Positions 49,669-60,222 of a stretch of DNA of 64,000 nucleotides are shown piece by piece. The stretch lies in contig JAAEOA010000427.1 of assembly GCA_024223715.1 (NCBI GenBank), forward strand, positions 1-64,000, read 5' to 3'. This DNA comes from a bacterium (GTDB lineage Bacteria > Krumholzibacteriota > Krumholzibacteriia > LZORAL124-64-63). Both the position numbers and the translations under genes were made by a program. Under the pieces are notes generated by a model that was given only the letters and a program-made list of their open reading frames with translations, had not been told where the DNA came from and did not search any database. Position 1 is the stretch's first letter. Every line of letters begins with the position of its first letter.

Positions 49669-51249
49669 CTATGCTTGCAAATCAGTTTTCAGAGGCAGGT
49701 AAATACTGAACTGGCAACCTTTTCCCGGCTGGGTCGCCAACTCGATTCTTCCGCCATGGCTTTCCACAATTCCGTAAACCACCGAAAGCCCCAACCCCAC
49801 GGACGAGCCTTCCCCTTTGGTGGAATAGAAAGGCTCAAAAGCGTGGCGAGCTACCTCCGCTGCCATGCCCGGACCATTGTCCTGAACAATTATCTGCACA
49901 TCGTTTTCAAGGTGATGAGTGTGAATTTTTAACTGTCCGCCATTGGGCATGGCCTGAGCTGCATTAATGAATAAAGCCATCAGCAATTGCTGCAATTTGT
50001 TCTGGTCAGCCAAAGTGACAGGGAGATTTGGCTCCAGGTTTCTTACAATTTCAATGGCATTCAATTCGAACTGATGGTTGACCAGAAAAAGAGATTTTTC
50101 GACAATTTCATTGATGTCCGTCCGGTCCAGACTGCCACTTCCCCGCCGGGCAAATGTAAGAAGCTGAGCGACAATTTCACCACACCGGGTGGCCTCCGAT
50201 GAAATTGATTCCAGATACTCCAGATTTTTTTCGCACTCCTCGTTCATTTTCGATTTTTTGATTCGGCGCACCAGAATTTTGGCATAAGTGACCACACTGG
50301 CCAGAGGGTTGTTGATCTCATGAGCCACCACGGCGGCCAACTTGCCCAACGATGCCATTTTCTCCACTTGCACCAATTGGTCCTGAGCACGCACCAGCTC
50401 GTCTGTTTTCAACTCCACTCGTTGCTCCAGAGTTTTACCCCAAAGCAAAAGCTCTTCTCTTGCTTGTTTCAGATCCAGAGCCAACAAATTGAAAGACCGG
50501 TCCAGACAGCCGATCTCATCGCTGGATTCATCATCGATTCGCACAGAGAGGTCTCCCGCGGCCAGCATTTGGGTCTGGTCTATCAGCCTTTGAACTCTTT
50601 GGTAAACAATGGTTCTGCCAGCAAAATAAACGACAATGACCCCCAGAATGACTCCAGCCAAACCAGCCAAAGCCATGCCCTTGGCATTGTCCCGCCGGGC
50701 CTGGTGAAAAGGCTCCAGATCAAGTTTCAAACCCAGCACTCCAAGCAATGCGTCGGGTTTTTCATCGGAGTGACAGTCTGTGGTGGAACACGATGGCCGG
50801 TTTAATAGAACATTATTGACCATTAAAGATTGCCGCCCATCCTTCTGCTCCATATATGAGTGCTTATTGGCGGGGAAATTTACCGGCACAGGATCCTGAT
50901 TGTGACAGAGCATGCACTGGGTCTGATGCAGATCCTGCTGAAGCCCAATTTCTTCGTGATTGGTGGAATAAGCGATAGCTCCACCCCGGGTGTAAAGCCT
51001 AATACGTTCCACATCCCGATGCGCAGCAAAATCATCAATGGTGTTTTGAATCCTGTCCTGATCATTTACCAGCATGGATTCCTGTAAAACCGATAGCACG
51101 GTCTCGGTCAACTCCAAACCATTCTGACGTAAAATGCGAATGGTCGCCCTTTCCTGAACTTTCACGTTTATGAAAGTTGTCACCAGGAACACCCCAGCTA
51201 ACATTATTGAGGTGATGATAGTCATCTTTCCCGCAACACTGAGTTTCAT
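49669..51249 (-). CDS. Sensor histidine kinase with haem-c-like motifs in the extracytoplasmic domain
   Basis: CMLCH (CXXCH) and CSTTDCH (CX4CH) between two TMs; HAMP; VAHEINNPLASVVTYAKIL; DNGPGMAAE; GLGLSVVYGIVESHGG. Confidence 0.92.
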   Translation of the reverse strand: MKLSVAGKMTIITSIMLAGVFLVTTFINVKVQERATIRILRQNGLELTETVLSVLQESMLVNDQDRIQNTIDDFAAHRDVERIRLYTRGGAIAYSTNHEEIGLQQDLHQTQCMLCHNQDPVPVNFPANKHSYMEQKDGRQSLMVNNVLLNRPSCSTTDCHSDEKPDALLGVLGLKLDLEPFHQARRDNAKGMALAGLAGVILGVIVVYFAGRTIVYQRVQRLIDQTQMLAAGDLSVRIDDESSDEIGCLDRSFNLLALDLKQAREELLLWGKTLEQRVELKTDELVRAQDQLVQVEKMASLGKLAAVVAHEINNPLASVVTYAKILVRRIKKSKMNEECEKNLEYLESISSEATRCGEIVAQLLTFARRGSGSLDRTDINEIVEKSLFLVNHQFELNAIEIVRNLEPNLPVTLADQNKLQQLLMALFINAAQAMPNGGQLKIHTHHLENDVQIIVQDNGPGMAAEVARHAFEPFYSTKGEGSSVGLGLSVVYGIVESHGGRIELATQPGKGCQFSIYLPLKTDLQA

Positions 51250-51270
51250 GCGCAGCCTCCCCCTTTTGGG

Positions 51271-52434
51271 TCAGGACAATTCCACGAAAGGATCTTTGGG
51301 TTTGGCATCGGTCAAAGGACCTTCCGGAAATACCGGCAGATACCGTACGGCCAAACTGAAAGCGTAAATACCCAGGGCCACCATGCCCATCGAGACAACA
51401 AACTCCATCCAGTGGGGTTTGTAATCGGCTCCGGTTCCCAGCTGAAACGCAGTCACGGCAACATTCATTCGATTGAAAATTACGCCCAGAACCACTAACA
51501 ACTGAGCGCCACCGAGCCAGAGCATATTTTCACGCACCTTCCGCGTGAAAAGCAGCATCATGGGCACAATGCCTCCCAGGGTAATTTCAGCCAGGAAGAA
51601 CCACGATGCGGTATCAAATTTAAAAACGTATTGGAAGGCGTCGCGAATAATCAAATCTTCCACCCGGATAACCAGGTAGACCAAAAGCATAACGGCTGAA
51701 GCCCGGCCCACTCCCCGCAACAACCGGGGTTTGAAGCGATGTCCCAATCCGCGAAGAGTAAAAAATGCTTCTACATTCGTCATGGAAAGCCCCAGCGTTA
51801 TTGCCGAAACAAAAAACAAAATGGGAAGAATGGGTGAGTACCAAAGAGGGTGTAACTTCTGCGGCGCAATGACATAAAGCGTGCCCAGAGAACTTTGATG
51901 AAGAGTGGAAAGCAATACCCCGGCAATGACCAATCCTGGCGTCAAATATTTGTGCATAAATTTCGACTGACGAATGAAACCGAATCGCTCAAAAACCAGA
52001 GGCAGAAACTCCAGGAATAGGACTGTTGTGTAAAGCATCACACACCAGCCCACCTCAAACATTACCGAATGCGGATTCCAAAATACCAGCGGGTGCCAGA
52101 TATTCCACGGCCGCCCCAAATCCACCAGTAAGGCCATCACCACAATGATGTAACCCAGGAAAGCAGTCAGGACTGCAGGCCGGGCCATGGACTGGTAATT
52201 CTTAAGATGAAAAATATAGACCACCGCTGTAACAGTAAAACCACCTGCACCAAGGGCCACTCCACACAGCAAATCAAATCCAATCCACAGCCCCCAGGGC
52301 ATGGAGTCACTCAGATTTGAAATGGCCCCCAGGCCCATTGTGTAACGCCGGAAAAGAATAAAAACCAATAGGGCCACCAGCCCTAAAAAGAACGATGACC
52401 AAAAATGCGGGCGAAGGACTTTTACTCTACTCAT
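51271..52434 (-). CDS. HybB/NrfD-like polytopic quinone-interacting membrane subunit
   Basis: Multi-TM; SMPWGLWIGFDLLCGVALGAGGFTVTAVVYIF; MALLVDLGRPWNIWHPL. Confidence 0.88.
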   Translation of the reverse strand: MSRVKVLRPHFWSSFFLGLVALLVFILFRRYTMGLGAISNLSDSMPWGLWIGFDLLCGVALGAGGFTVTAVVYIFHLKNYQSMARPAVLTAFLGYIIVVMALLVDLGRPWNIWHPLVFWNPHSVMFEVGWCVMLYTTVLFLEFLPLVFERFGFIRQSKFMHKYLTPGLVIAGVLLSTLHQSSLGTLYVIAPQKLHPLWYSPILPILFFVSAITLGLSMTNVEAFFTLRGLGHRFKPRLLRGVGRASAVMLLVYLVIRVEDLIIRDAFQYVFKFDTASWFFLAEITLGGIVPMMLLFTRKVRENMLWLGGAQLLVVLGVIFNRMNVAVTAFQLGTGADYKPHWMEFVVSMGMVALGIYAFSLAVRYLPVFPEGPLTDAKPKDPFVELS

Positions 52435-53182
52435 GAGACCGACCTCTTTCTTTTTCCTCAGCCGCAGCCACTGCTTCTTTCCTTGATCCCAACCAATGCA
52501 TTCCACCCAAAAAAGCACCCCAGACCGGAATGATGGCTGGCAACTTTTCCAACACATTCCATGTCAAATGAGGCAAGTCCTGGTGAGGCACATTGTCTGG
52601 CAAGCCGGATTCTTTAATTGGATGAGTCAAAAGCATCAAAACACAGGTACCACCAGCTTCTTCTTCACCGTAAATGGTATCCTGATATTTGTCGGGGTTG
52701 GCAGCTAACCTTCGTTTGGCTTCATTCATCATGATTTCACGCTCGCCAAAATTGGTGGCTCCGGTAGGACAAATGCTGGCACAGGCGGTGGGTAAGTCTT
52801 CGGTAACCCGATGCACACACATATCGCACTTGCGAATTCGCGGGTTGCGTTCAAACCATTCGTAAGTTGGGATTTCAAAGGGACAGGCCATCATGCAATA
52901 ACGACACCCAATGCATTTTGAAGCATCCCAGGTTACAGGCCCGAAAGAAGATTTTTCCAATGCAGCCACCGGGCAAACCGAAGCGCAGGTTGGATCCTCA
53001 CAACTCATGCACAAGTGCCGGGTGTACTGATTATTCCCCAGGTCTTCCACCCAGGTAAACGATTCATGATCCAGTTTTTCAGGTTTATGAAGAAGCTGAT
53101 CATGCTCCGACTGGCACCCCTGCTCACAGGCTCCACACCCTATGCAAAGGCTTTGATCGAATAGAATCGCGTATTTTGACAT
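52427..53182 (-). CDS. 4x[4Fe-4S] ferredoxin-like electron-transfer subunit (HybA/DmsB-like) with possible C-terminal membrane helix
   Basis: CIGCGACEQGC, CMSCEDPTCASVC, CIGCRYCMMAC, CDMCVHRVTEDLPTACASIC; C-terminal LPAIIPVWGAFLGGMHWL; no Tat/Sec signal. Confidence 0.92.
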   Translation of the reverse strand: MSKYAILFDQSLCIGCGACEQGCQSEHDQLLHKPEKLDHESFTWVEDLGNNQYTRHLCMSCEDPTCASVCPVAALEKSSFGPVTWDASKCIGCRYCMMACPFEIPTYEWFERNPRIRKCDMCVHRVTEDLPTACASICPTGATNFGEREIMMNEAKRRLAANPDKYQDTIYGEEEAGGTCVLMLLTHPIKESGLPDNVPHQDLPHLTWNVLEKLPAIIPVWGAFLGGMHWLGSRKEAVAAAEEKERGRSHE

Positions 53183-53570
53183 GGCTATCACTCTCCGTTG
53201 TCTTCAAAACGTAAATCGAATGACCACCTGATAATTTTTACGCTTTTAAAACCTCAAGTAAAGTTTATTTTTTAACAACCCACACTAACCCACTGGGATT
53301 TAATGACTTATGATTTACAGAAGTTATATGGTCTAATATATTCTAAATTAAATAACTGAAAGGCGAATATAGGGTTGGGAGTTTTCCAGTGTAAAAACCA
53401 TAAACACACAAACCCGCCAACTGTTGAATTCTTAAACACTTAGAAATTTTACTATTTAAAAATATTTGATGACTATGTAATTATTTTCAGCAGTCAGAGG
53501 GTCCGGGAATGCTCACCTCTTCAAAAACCACATAACACCAGACTTCGGGGTTGCTCAAAAGAAACGCTGA

Positions 53571-54827
53571 TCAATAACTCTCGCGCTTAATATTTGCCCC
53601 CAGCGCGGCCAGCCTCACTTCAATTTTTTCATAACCACGATCAATGTGATAAACCCGGTTCACTTCCGTGGTGCCTTCAGCAGCAGCCCCCGCCAAAACC
53701 AGGGCCGCGCTGGCCCGTAAATCCGTGGCCATCACCGGTGCTCCCTGTAGCTTTTCAGACCCGAAAATAGTCGCCTTGTTTCCATCGAGACGAATATCAG
53801 CCCCCAAGCGGTTCAGTTCCGACACGTGGGTAAAGCGGTCATTATAAATGCTGTCAGTCATGAAACTCGTGCCATCGGCCAGAGCACAAACAGCCATAAT
53901 TTGAGCCTGCATATCGGTGGGGAAGCCCGGATAAGGCCGGGTCACCACTTCAATTCTTTTGGGACGCCGGTCCATTTCCACGGTAATCAAATCTTCATCT
54001 TCAATAATTTCACAGCCAAGATCCAACAAGACGCTTACCACCGAACGCAAATGTGAAGGATTAACCCGACTCATTGTCACCCGGCCGCCAGTCATGGCCA
54101 CGCCGGCCATGAAGGTGCCCGCTTCAATTCGATCAGCCATAACCCGATGCTTCAGTGGGGCAATTTCATTGACACCTTCAATGCGCATGGTATTTGTACC
54201 GATGCCTTCAATTTTGGCTCCGCTGCGCACCAGGGCTTCGGCCAGACCGGTCACTTCCGGCTCCACAGCACAGTTTTCAAGTTCCGTAACACCTTCGGCA
54301 AGAACCGCAGCCATCAGAATATTAGCCGAAGCTCCCACCGAAACGGGTTCAAAACGGAAACGAGTGCCTTGTAAACGTCCTTTGGTTTTCCCAACAATGT
54401 ACCCTTCATCCAGGTCCAGCTCGGCACCTAAAGCCTGCATAGCGTCCAAGTGAAGATTCACCGGCCGGGGGCCCCAGGCGCACCCTCCGGGCAATGAAAC
54501 CCTGGCTTCGCCGTGATAGGCCAACAGCGGCCCCAGAACATAAATACTGGCACGCATTTTACGAACCAGATCATAAGGAGCGTTGCAGCCGTCCTGGTGG
54601 GTTGTATCGATGGTCAGTCGGGAGTTTTCAAAATTACAAACAGCACCAAGTTCTTCGAGAATGGTCATGAAGAAACGCACATCCACCAAATCGGGGACAT
54701 TTTCAATAATCGTTTCACCACGAGCCAATAAAGCTGCAGCCATGAGGGGCAAAACCGCATTTTTGGCTCCGCCAATTGCAATTTCTCCCACCAGAGGAGT
54801 GGGCCCCTTGATTACAAATCTGTCCAC
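53571..54827 (-). CDS. murA: UDP-N-acetylglucosamine 1-carboxyvinyltransferase
   Basis: GGAKNAVLPLMAAALL; RASIYVLGPLLA; SLPGGCAWGPRPVNLH (active-site Cys). Confidence 0.97.
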   Translation of the reverse strand: MDRFVIKGPTPLVGEIAIGGAKNAVLPLMAAALLARGETIIENVPDLVDVRFFMTILEELGAVCNFENSRLTIDTTHQDGCNAPYDLVRKMRASIYVLGPLLAYHGEARVSLPGGCAWGPRPVNLHLDAMQALGAELDLDEGYIVGKTKGRLQGTRFRFEPVSVGASANILMAAVLAEGVTELENCAVEPEVTGLAEALVRSGAKIEGIGTNTMRIEGVNEIAPLKHRVMADRIEAGTFMAGVAMTGGRVTMSRVNPSHLRSVVSVLLDLGCEIIEDEDLITVEMDRRPKRIEVVTRPYPGFPTDMQAQIMAVCALADGTSFMTDSIYNDRFTHVSELNRLGADIRLDGNKATIFGSEKLQGAPVMATDLRASAALVLAGAAAEGTTEVNRVYHIDRGYEKIEVRLAALGANIKRESY

Positions 54828-54850
54828 GCTCAGCCTCCCTGCGGCGTTGG

Positions 54851-55747
54851 TTATTGGTCGGTTATTTGAGCAGAGACCACCCGGTCACGGTGGCTGTAAT
54901 CCTGAATTACCTGTATATCGCTGCCACCGGAGGCAGCAAAAATATCGCTGACATCCTGGGCCTGGTCGTCGCCAATCTCCACAATAATGTATCCACCAGG
55001 CCGCACCCAGCGTGCCATCTCCGCAGCCAAAGCCTTGTAAAACACCAGACCGTCGGGTCCACCATCCAGAGCTTCACGTGGGTCATGCTGAGCCACTTCC
55101 ACCGATAGCCCGTCAATATCGCCCCGGCGCACATAAGGCGGATTGCTCACCAGCAGGTCCACCTGTCCCTTTAGCTGAGATGGAATGGACTCAAAACGAT
55201 TGCCTTGGTGAAAGTTCACTCTGGCACTGACTTCCAACTGGCTGGCATTGCGTGTGGCCAGAGCAATGGCCTTGGGATTAATATCTGAAGCATGCAATAC
55301 CAACTGCGGAATTTCACAAGCCAAACTGATGCCCACAATGCCTGTTCCGCAACCAATTTCCACAGCTACGGGTTCCACCAATCTATGGTCCGCCGGAGTC
55401 AGCAGCTCGGCTGCCGCTTCCACCAGGTGTTCAGTTTCAGGACGGGGAATAAAAACGCCGGCTTCAACTTTAAAGGGTCGGGAATAAAATTCAACCATGC
55501 CCAAAATAGTTTGCAGAGGCTCACCGCTACCTCGACGCCGAACCAATTCGCGGTAGCTGTCCAACTCGGGGCCAAACACCGGCCGGTCAGCCTGCATGTA
55601 CAATTCCATGCGGGACATTCCCAGAACATCGCCCAGCAAACGCTCGGCATTCAGGCGGCAGGAGTCCAGCCCTTTACTCTCAAAATATCCGGTCGTAACC
55701 TTAATGAGCTCACGAACGGTTTTATTTTCCGCTGCTGCTGGCATCAT
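54851..55747 (-). CDS. prmC: Release factor glutamine N5-methyltransferase
   Basis: [31 protein letters not shown]. Confidence 0.94.
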   Translation of the reverse strand: MMPAAAENKTVRELIKVTTGYFESKGLDSCRLNAERLLGDVLGMSRMELYMQADRPVFGPELDSYRELVRRRGSGEPLQTILGMVEFYSRPFKVEAGVFIPRPETEHLVEAAAELLTPADHRLVEPVAVEIGCGTGIVGISLACEIPQLVLHASDINPKAIALATRNASQLEVSARVNFHQGNRFESIPSQLKGQVDLLVSNPPYVRRGDIDGLSVEVAQHDPREALDGGPDGLVFYKALAAEMARWVRPGGYIIVEIGDDQAQDVSDIFAASGGSDIQVIQDYSHRDRVVSAQITDQ

Positions 55748-56814
55748 TTGCGCGTGGCGGCCAGGGCTTCTTCACGGCGGTAGGCCAGAATGGCATCTAC
55801 CACTTCGTCAAGATTGCCAGCCATTACCGCATCCAGACTGTGAATCGTCAGGCCGATACGATGGTCGGTGACCCTGCTCTGGGGAAAATTATAAGTCCTG
55901 ATTTTAGCACTGCGGTCACCAGTACCAACCTGACTTTTACGCTCGGCAGCCATTTCCGCTTCCTGCTCCATAATGGCTTGTTCCAGCAAACGGGAACGCA
56001 GGACCTTCATGGCCTTGGCTTTATTTTTGTGCTGGCTTTTTTCATCCTGACACTGAACAACCAAACCGGTGGGTTCGTGAGTAATGCGCACTGCGCTGTC
56101 AGTGGTATTTACCGACTGACCACCCGGCCCCTGGGCCCGGTAAACATCGATCCGCAGGTCTTCATTGCGAATGTTCAGGTCAACTTCTTCAGCTTCAGGC
56201 AAAGCAGCCACGGTGATGGCCGAAGTATGCACCCGTCCCTGGCTTTCGGTAGCAGGCACCCGTTGCACACGGTGCACCCCGCTTTCCCAACGCAGAATAC
56301 CAAAAGCCCCTTCACCACGCACAGCGTAGCTGACTTCCTTCACACCTCCGGCAGTGCCTTCGGTCATATCAACGAGCTCTGTTTTCCAGCCCCGCTTCTC
56401 AGCATAACGAATGTACATGCGGGAAATTTCCTCGGCAAAAAGAGCGGCCTCGTCGCCACCGGTACCTGCACGAACTTCCAAAATAACATCACGGTCATCA
56501 TTGGGATCGTGAGGCAGCAAGGCTGTTTCCAGATCCTCTTCAGCCTTGGCATAAGCAGGTTCCAGTTCTCCAATTTCCTCACGAATCATTTCCTGCATTT
56601 CAGGATCCGATTCATCTTTCAACAACTCACGGCTATCGTCCAATTGTTCCCCGAGGGAAAGCCACTTTTCACCAAAAGCCAGGTTCTTACTCACCCGCGA
56701 ATGTTCCCGGGTTAATTTGCGATAAGCATCCTGATCGTTTAAAGATTCCGGCTTGGAAAGCTCGTCACTCAATTCCTGGTATCGCTGGCGCAAGGTTTCA
56801 ACATTGGCCTTCAA
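55744..56814 (-). CDS. prfA: Peptide chain release factor 1
   Basis: GGQ in [45 protein letters not shown] (RF1-type PxT). Confidence 0.96.
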   Translation of the reverse strand: MKANVETLRQRYQELSDELSKPESLNDQDAYRKLTREHSRVSKNLAFGEKWLSLGEQLDDSRELLKDESDPEMQEMIREEIGELEPAYAKAEEDLETALLPHDPNDDRDVILEVRAGTGGDEAALFAEEISRMYIRYAEKRGWKTELVDMTEGTAGGVKEVSYAVRGEGAFGILRWESGVHRVQRVPATESQGRVHTSAITVAALPEAEEVDLNIRNEDLRIDVYRAQGPGGQSVNTTDSAVRITHEPTGLVVQCQDEKSQHKNKAKAMKVLRSRLLEQAIMEQEAEMAAERKSQVGTGDRSAKIRTYNFPQSRVTDHRIGLTIHSLDAVMAGNLDEVVDAILAYRREEALAATRK

Positions 56815-57869
56815 GAGACATCTCCCTCTGTGGATTCTTCAGATTTTTCATCACGTACGGATTCAGCTGCACTGTCCAAGGGCATATCGTAATACACCCG
56901 CTCCTTGAAGTCATCACCTTCCGGTGTCAATACCGCTCGCAAAGCAGCCATCGATACGGTCAGTTGATCATCATCCGGTTCGCTGGTGGTAATCTTCTGA
57001 AGCAACAGCCCGGGTAGAATGACGGGCTTCAGGAACCAGGCTTTGGCGTATTTTCCGGAAAGCTTGATCGCTTCATAAGCCAGTCCGCCAATGACAGGTA
57101 CAAAGGCAATGCGTTGCAAACGGTCAACAATTTCTTCCGGACGCCCCAGCAATGAGAAAACCAGAATGGAGATCAGCATGACAAAGAACAGGAAGCTGGT
57201 TCCGCAACGGGGATGCAAAGTTGTGTATTCCCGGGAACCCTCGGCATCCAGAGGGCGACCATTTTCAAAAGCATGAATGCATTTATGCTCGGCACCATGG
57301 TACTCAAAGACCCGAGCCATGTCCGGCAGCTTGCTGACAGCCAGCAGGTAAGCCACAAACATAGCCACCCGAATAATGCCATCGACAATATTCCAGGTCA
57401 AACTGCCAGCATCTTCACCGACCACCAGGTCGGTCAGCAGAATGGGGAGGTAAAAAAACAGGCCCAGGCTCATGACAAAAGAGAACGCTACCGTGGCCCA
57501 CATCATGAGGGTGTCTTTCACGCTGGTCTTCTGATTTTCAATACGGTCTTCGCTGGTTGCCTGATCGGCCGAGAACATCAGGGCGTCAATACCCAGCCCC
57601 ATGGTTTCAATCAGATGAATACCACCACGAACCACGGGAATGTTCAGGAAGGGCAACTTTTTCATAATGCTGCCAAAGGTTTTCTTGCGAACCACAATTC
57701 GCCCGTCAGGAGTGCGTACAGCCATGGCCAGGTAAGATGGGCTGCGCATCATTACCCCTTCAATAAGGGCCTGACCACCTACGGCCAAATCCATATCCCG
57801 GGCATCAGAAGCATCAACCGAAGCAGGATTATCCACAGCACCAGTATCTTGACTTTGAGTATCGCTCAT
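56811..57869 (-). CDS. DUF1385 family membrane protein
   Basis: [51 protein letters not shown]. Confidence 0.9.
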   Translation of the reverse strand: MSDTQSQDTGAVDNPASVDASDARDMDLAVGGQALIEGVMMRSPSYLAMAVRTPDGRIVVRKKTFGSIMKKLPFLNIPVVRGGIHLIETMGLGIDALMFSADQATSEDRIENQKTSVKDTLMMWATVAFSFVMSLGLFFYLPILLTDLVVGEDAGSLTWNIVDGIIRVAMFVAYLLAVSKLPDMARVFEYHGAEHKCIHAFENGRPLDAEGSREYTTLHPRCGTSFLFFVMLISILVFSLLGRPEEIVDRLQRIAFVPVIGGLAYEAIKLSGKYAKAWFLKPVILPGLLLQKITTSEPDDDQLTVSMAALRAVLTPEGDDFKERVYYDMPLDSAAESVRDEKSEESTEGDVS

Positions 57870-57918
57870 CACATCTCCCATTAAAAGGGTTGCAACCGGA
57901 GTTGCAAGGTATCAAAGA

Positions 57919-57949
57919 GAGGGTGCCGGGACAATCACCCAGCACCCTC
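57919..57949. other. GC-rich hairpin between rpmE and the DUF1385 gene
   Basis: GAGGGTGC...GCACCCTC 8-bp arms with inner GGG/CCC; weak T tracts on both sides. Confidence 0.6.
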
Positions 57950-57950
57950 A

Positions 57951-57996
57951 GGAAGCTTTTCTTGAAGCTTTTCTTGAAGCTTTTCTTGAAGCTTTC
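57951..57996. repeat. 12-bp tandem repeat CTTGAAGCTTTT (about 4 copies)
   Basis: ggaagctttt cttgaagctttt cttgaagctttt cttgaagctttc. Confidence 0.95.
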
Positions 57997-58041
57997 GAGG
58001 TTCCCCCTAAAAAGCAAAGGGAAAACTCTTTCGAGACCAGC

Positions 58042-58257
58042 CTACTTCTTGGCGGTGGCAGAATTCTCGTACCGTTTGCGGAAACGTTCCACACGACCGG
58101 CTGTATCCATGATTTTCTGCTTGCCGGTGTAAAATGGGTGGCAATTGGAGCAAATTTCCACGTTCAGCGAGTTCTTGGTCGACCGGGTATTGATTACGTT
58201 GCCACAGAGGCAAGTAATGGTGCAGTCAACGTATTTTGGATGAATATTCTGTTTCAT
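58042..58257 (-). CDS. rpmE: 50S ribosomal protein L31
   Basis: [63 protein letters not shown]. Confidence 0.97.
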   Translation of the reverse strand: MKQNIHPKYVDCTITCLCGNVINTRSTKNSLNVEICSNCHPFYTGKQKIMDTAGRVERFRKRYENSATAKK

Positions 58258-58452
58258 TTTTCTAGCTGCCTTTTTTATCTATCCTGTCGGACTATCCTGC
58301 GGCTTCTTTAAGCCAGGAATATTGAATACAGGTTGAGGCCAAAAAGAAGTAAGGAATGAGCTCAATTGCAAGGATATTTTTTATCAAAATACCAAACAAT
58401 TTAAACACTTTGCTCTTTTTTTTGGCTTTCTGGCTGAAAACAGGGCCAAAAA

Positions 58453-59841
58453 TCAAGTATTCATTGCGCCCAGGAACTGCTCATTATTTTTGGTTTTACC
58501 CAGCTTGGCGATCAAAAACTCCATGGCTTCAATGGGGTTGTAATCGCTCAGGTACTTGCGCAGAACCCATATTTTAGCCAAATCCTTGCTATCGATAAGC
58601 AGGTCTTCTTTCCGGGTCCCGGACTTGAATATGTCCATGGCAGGGTAAACACGACGCTCTGCGATTTTTCGGTCGAGAACCATTTCCATGTTACCGGTCC
58701 CCTTAAATTCTTCAAAAATGACCTCATCCATACGGCTGCCAGTCTCCACCAAAGCTGTCGCAATGATGGTGAGTGAGCCACCGTCTTCAATATTACGGGC
58801 CGCTCCGAAGAAACGCTTGGGCTTTTGCAAGGCGTTGGAATCCACACCACCGGAAAGAATTTTTCCAGAGTGAGGCACCACAGCATTGTGAGCCCGGGCC
58901 AGGCGGGTAATGGAATCCAGAAGAATAACCACATCGAGTCCGTTTTCCACCAGTCGGCGACTTTTGGCCAGAACCATATTTGCCACTTGCACGTGACGCT
59001 CGGCAGGTTCATCGAAAGTGGAGCTGACCACTTCACCGTTAACCGACCGAGCCATATCCGTCACTTCTTCCGGACGCTCATCAATGAGCAGCACAATCAG
59101 GTGCACTTCCGGATGATTAATACTGATGGAATTGGCAATCTGCTGCAAAATGATGGTTTTTCCGGCACGGGGAGGAGAAACAATAAGCCCACGCTGACCT
59201 TTGCCAATGGGCGACAGGAGATTTATTAGCCGGGTGGTCAGAATTTTTGGATCCCCTTCGAGATTCAAAATATCCTCGGGGTACAAAGGTGTCAGGTTGT
59301 CAAAGAGGGTGACCTTCTTGGCAGCCTTGGGGTCCTTGTAGTTAACAGATTCAACCTTCAGCAGGGCAAAGTAGCGCTCATTGTCTTTGGGAGGCCGCAC
59401 CTGGCCTGCCACCGTATCACCGGTTTTGAGGGCAAACTTTTTAATTTGGGACGGGGAAAGATAAATATCATCGGGACCGGGCAGGTAGTTGTATTTGGCA
59501 GCCCGCAGAAATCCGTAGCCTTCGGCCAGGACCTGCAGCACACCCTCAGCATAAATAAGCCCGTTTTTTTCCGTCTGTCCTTCAAGGATCTTAAAAATAA
59601 GTTCAGACTTTCGGAGGGTGCTGACCGCTTCAATTTCCATCTCCTGGGCAACATCCACTAATTCGTGAATGTCCATTTCCTGCAGTATCTTTATGTCCAT
59701 TTTGCTGTTGGCACCATTCTTTTTGGGTTTGGGGGCTGGTTTTTTCGCCCTGACCGGTTTCTTTGTTTTCACACCTTCAGTCTCTTTGGCAGCTAATGGT
59801 GTTTCTGATGATTTTTTTTGTTCGTTTTTTTCCATGTTCAT
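58453..59841 (-). CDS. rho: Transcription termination factor Rho
   Basis: [42 protein letters not shown]. Confidence 0.97.
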   Translation of the reverse strand: MNMEKNEQKKSSETPLAAKETEGVKTKKPVRAKKPAPKPKKNGANSKMDIKILQEMDIHELVDVAQEMEIEAVSTLRKSELIFKILEGQTEKNGLIYAEGVLQVLAEGYGFLRAAKYNYLPGPDDIYLSPSQIKKFALKTGDTVAGQVRPPKDNERYFALLKVESVNYKDPKAAKKVTLFDNLTPLYPEDILNLEGDPKILTTRLINLLSPIGKGQRGLIVSPPRAGKTIILQQIANSISINHPEVHLIVLLIDERPEEVTDMARSVNGEVVSSTFDEPAERHVQVANMVLAKSRRLVENGLDVVILLDSITRLARAHNAVVPHSGKILSGGVDSNALQKPKRFFGAARNIEDGGSLTIIATALVETGSRMDEVIFEEFKGTGNMEMVLDRKIAERRVYPAMDIFKSGTRKEDLLIDSKDLAKIWVLRKYLSDYNPIEAMEFLIAKLGKTKNNEQFLGAMNT

Positions 59842-59999
59842 TTCACCGATCCTGTAGACCTGATTACCTGAATTCTGAGCGGAATCCCGATTTTCAACCG
59901 GACCCTCAAAAGGAAACCGGATCTAACGGGGGCAAAGGGTATATTTCAAAAGTGGTGTGTGTTATTCCTCAAGGTCTGAGTCAACAATCAGCCCGCGTT

Positions 60000-60035
60000 G
60001 GATACTCAGGATATTCAGGGTACTCAGGGCATTCC
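60000..60035. repeat. 9-bp tandem repeat GGATACTCA (about 4 imperfect copies) upstream of rho
   Basis: ggatactca ggatattca gggtactca gggcattcc. Confidence 0.8.
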
Positions 60036-60182
60036 AAGAATGTCCTGCAGGAAATCTCCTGGCGCGAAATAATAAACTGATTGCTGAAGTATTGGATAAT
60101 ATTAGCACATCAAATGCCAACAGGGAAACCTATTTATTTTCACTTTGCATTATTTTCAGACTGTACATCGGAAAATGATACA

Positions 60183-60213
60183 ACAGGACCCCATTTTCAC
60201 AATGGGGCCCTGT
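60183..60213 (-). terminator. Terminator-like hairpin after the TPR lipoprotein gene
   Basis: ACAGGACCCCATT-TTCAC-AATGGGGCCCTGT, one mismatch, weak T tract. Confidence 0.55.
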
Positions 60214-60222
60214 CTGAAATTC

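Noticed and set aside
53192-53570. Searched for a sigma-54 promoter upstream of the HybA-like gene
   Set aside because: No GC-N10-CC (minus-strand GG-N10-GC) arrangement with acceptable flanks was found by eye.
57829-57837. Perfect TTATCCACA DnaA box in the DUF1385 gene
   Set aside because: Isolated single 9-mer inside coding sequence; no cluster.
57829-58017. ORF encoding SFKKSFKKSFKK repeat peptide
   Set aside because: Arises from translation of the 12-bp tandem repeat; no start context or homology support.
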